DNA of 64,000 nucleotides, from contig JACCIC010000063.1 of the NCBI GenBank assembly GCA_018907035.1, positions 723,501 through 787,500 on the forward strand, read 5' to 3'. Made by a program: the position numbers and the translations under genes. This DNA comes from Sycobia sp. Sy_11 (taxonomy: Eukaryota > Arthropoda > Insecta > Hymenoptera > Epichrysomallidae). Each line of letters begins with the position of its first letter. Positions within the stretch are counted from its first letter, which is position 1. The notes beneath the pieces are model-generated. The model worked only from the letters and a program-made list of their open reading frames with translations, did no database searches and was not told the DNA's origin. Shown here one piece after another: positions 63,484 to 64,000 of this stretch.

Positions 63484-63487
<4 letters not shown>

Positions 63488-64000
63488 TATGCCAAGCGTA
63501 GTATCCATATAAGAATTTTTATGAATAGATAAGCCATCCTGCACGGAAAACGGGTGTGATTTAAACTTCTGCAAAAATTTTGCAGCTTGCTTGTTTTCCT
63601 GCCAAATTGTGGGAGCAGAATCTCTCATAACAGGCATATGGGTATATGTAAAATAAAAATCTCGGCTTGAACTGTTGTCTTAAGTACTTTCCTTATGTGA
63701 CCGATGCAATCCTCGAATAGATATTACTGTTCCATTAATTCAAGTCTGGTGATAAAAAAACTTTTTTGATCGAATTGATAACTTGAATTATATTGCACGA
63801 ATAATAATAATGTTGCCAATACACTGTAATTTAGTGAATTTTGCAAGTTTTTTTAAAAACTTCAAAATTTGAATCGGAAATTTAAAAAAGAATTTTAATC
63901 GGGCTTACGCTCTTTCTAAATTCATATGTTCACAATTATCTAATAACATTCAAAATTACTAATAATTAATTAACTATTTATTACTAATAGTGTGTAGATT
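63484..64000. other. AT-rich end of window
   Basis: No recognisable gene. Confidence 0.5.

Overview
This window looks like non-coding nuclear DNA from an insect, most likely a hymenopteran such as an ant, bee or parasitoid wasp. The evidence is indirect. The background is very AT-rich and is broken by many short GC-rich, CpG-rich islands with no CpG depletion. There are dozens of (TA)n, (GA)n/(CT)n, (GT)n and (ATT)n microsatellites. The transposon relics (mariner D34D, Ty3/gypsy, a tRNA-derived SINE) are of kinds common in insects. No bacterial-style operon, rRNA, intact tRNA gene, CRISPR array or phage module is visible.

I found no host protein-coding gene that I can defend. The longest open frames (up to about 270 codons) lie in GC-rich islands or microsatellites, are often open on both strands, and have low-complexity translations. 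The window may be intergenic or lie inside a very large intron. A short exon flanked by introns could escape this kind of reading.

Layout. 1-11 kb: AT-rich DNA with a compound inverted/direct repeat (1972-2122), a 5'-truncated mariner relic (2148-2720), weak islands at 4.1-5.8 kb and a strong CpG island at 7.4-8.25 kb between two microsatellites. 11-18 kb: islands alternating with AT-rich DNA, and inverted-repeat element copy A (15.89-16.18 kb). 18-25 kb: AT-rich DNA, then a polypyrimidine/CpG block (22.3-23.6 kb). 25-34.3 kb: CpG islands at 25.0-25.95, 28.45-29.08 and 33.55-34.2 kb separated by AT-rich DNA. 34-42.7 kb: AT-rich DNA, and a mariner element with both terminal inverted repeats and TA flanks but a deleted, mutated transposase (39077-40002). 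42.7-49 kb is the repeat-richest part: a degenerate tandem repeat (42.76-43.6 kb), a Ty3/gypsy relic on the minus strand (about 44.43-45.9 kb) and two opposed copies of one tRNA-derived SINE (46.77-46.97 and 48.79-48.98 kb). 49-57 kb: AT-rich DNA, islands at 49.8-50.24 and 51.6-52.46 kb, and inverted-repeat element copy B (53.87-54.26 kb). 57-64 kb: a long CpG/microsatellite block (57.0-59.25 kb), an AT stretch, a second island (60.85-62.14 kb) and a last small island at 63.06-63.43 kb.

The recognisable coding content is all mobile-element debris. The GC islands are the most plausible places for regulatory function, but that is inference. I did not find a previously undescribed system. The best leads are the SINE pair, the two-copy inverted-repeat family, the defective mariner with intact ends, and the paired TGAT/ATCA motifs near 52.05 kb.
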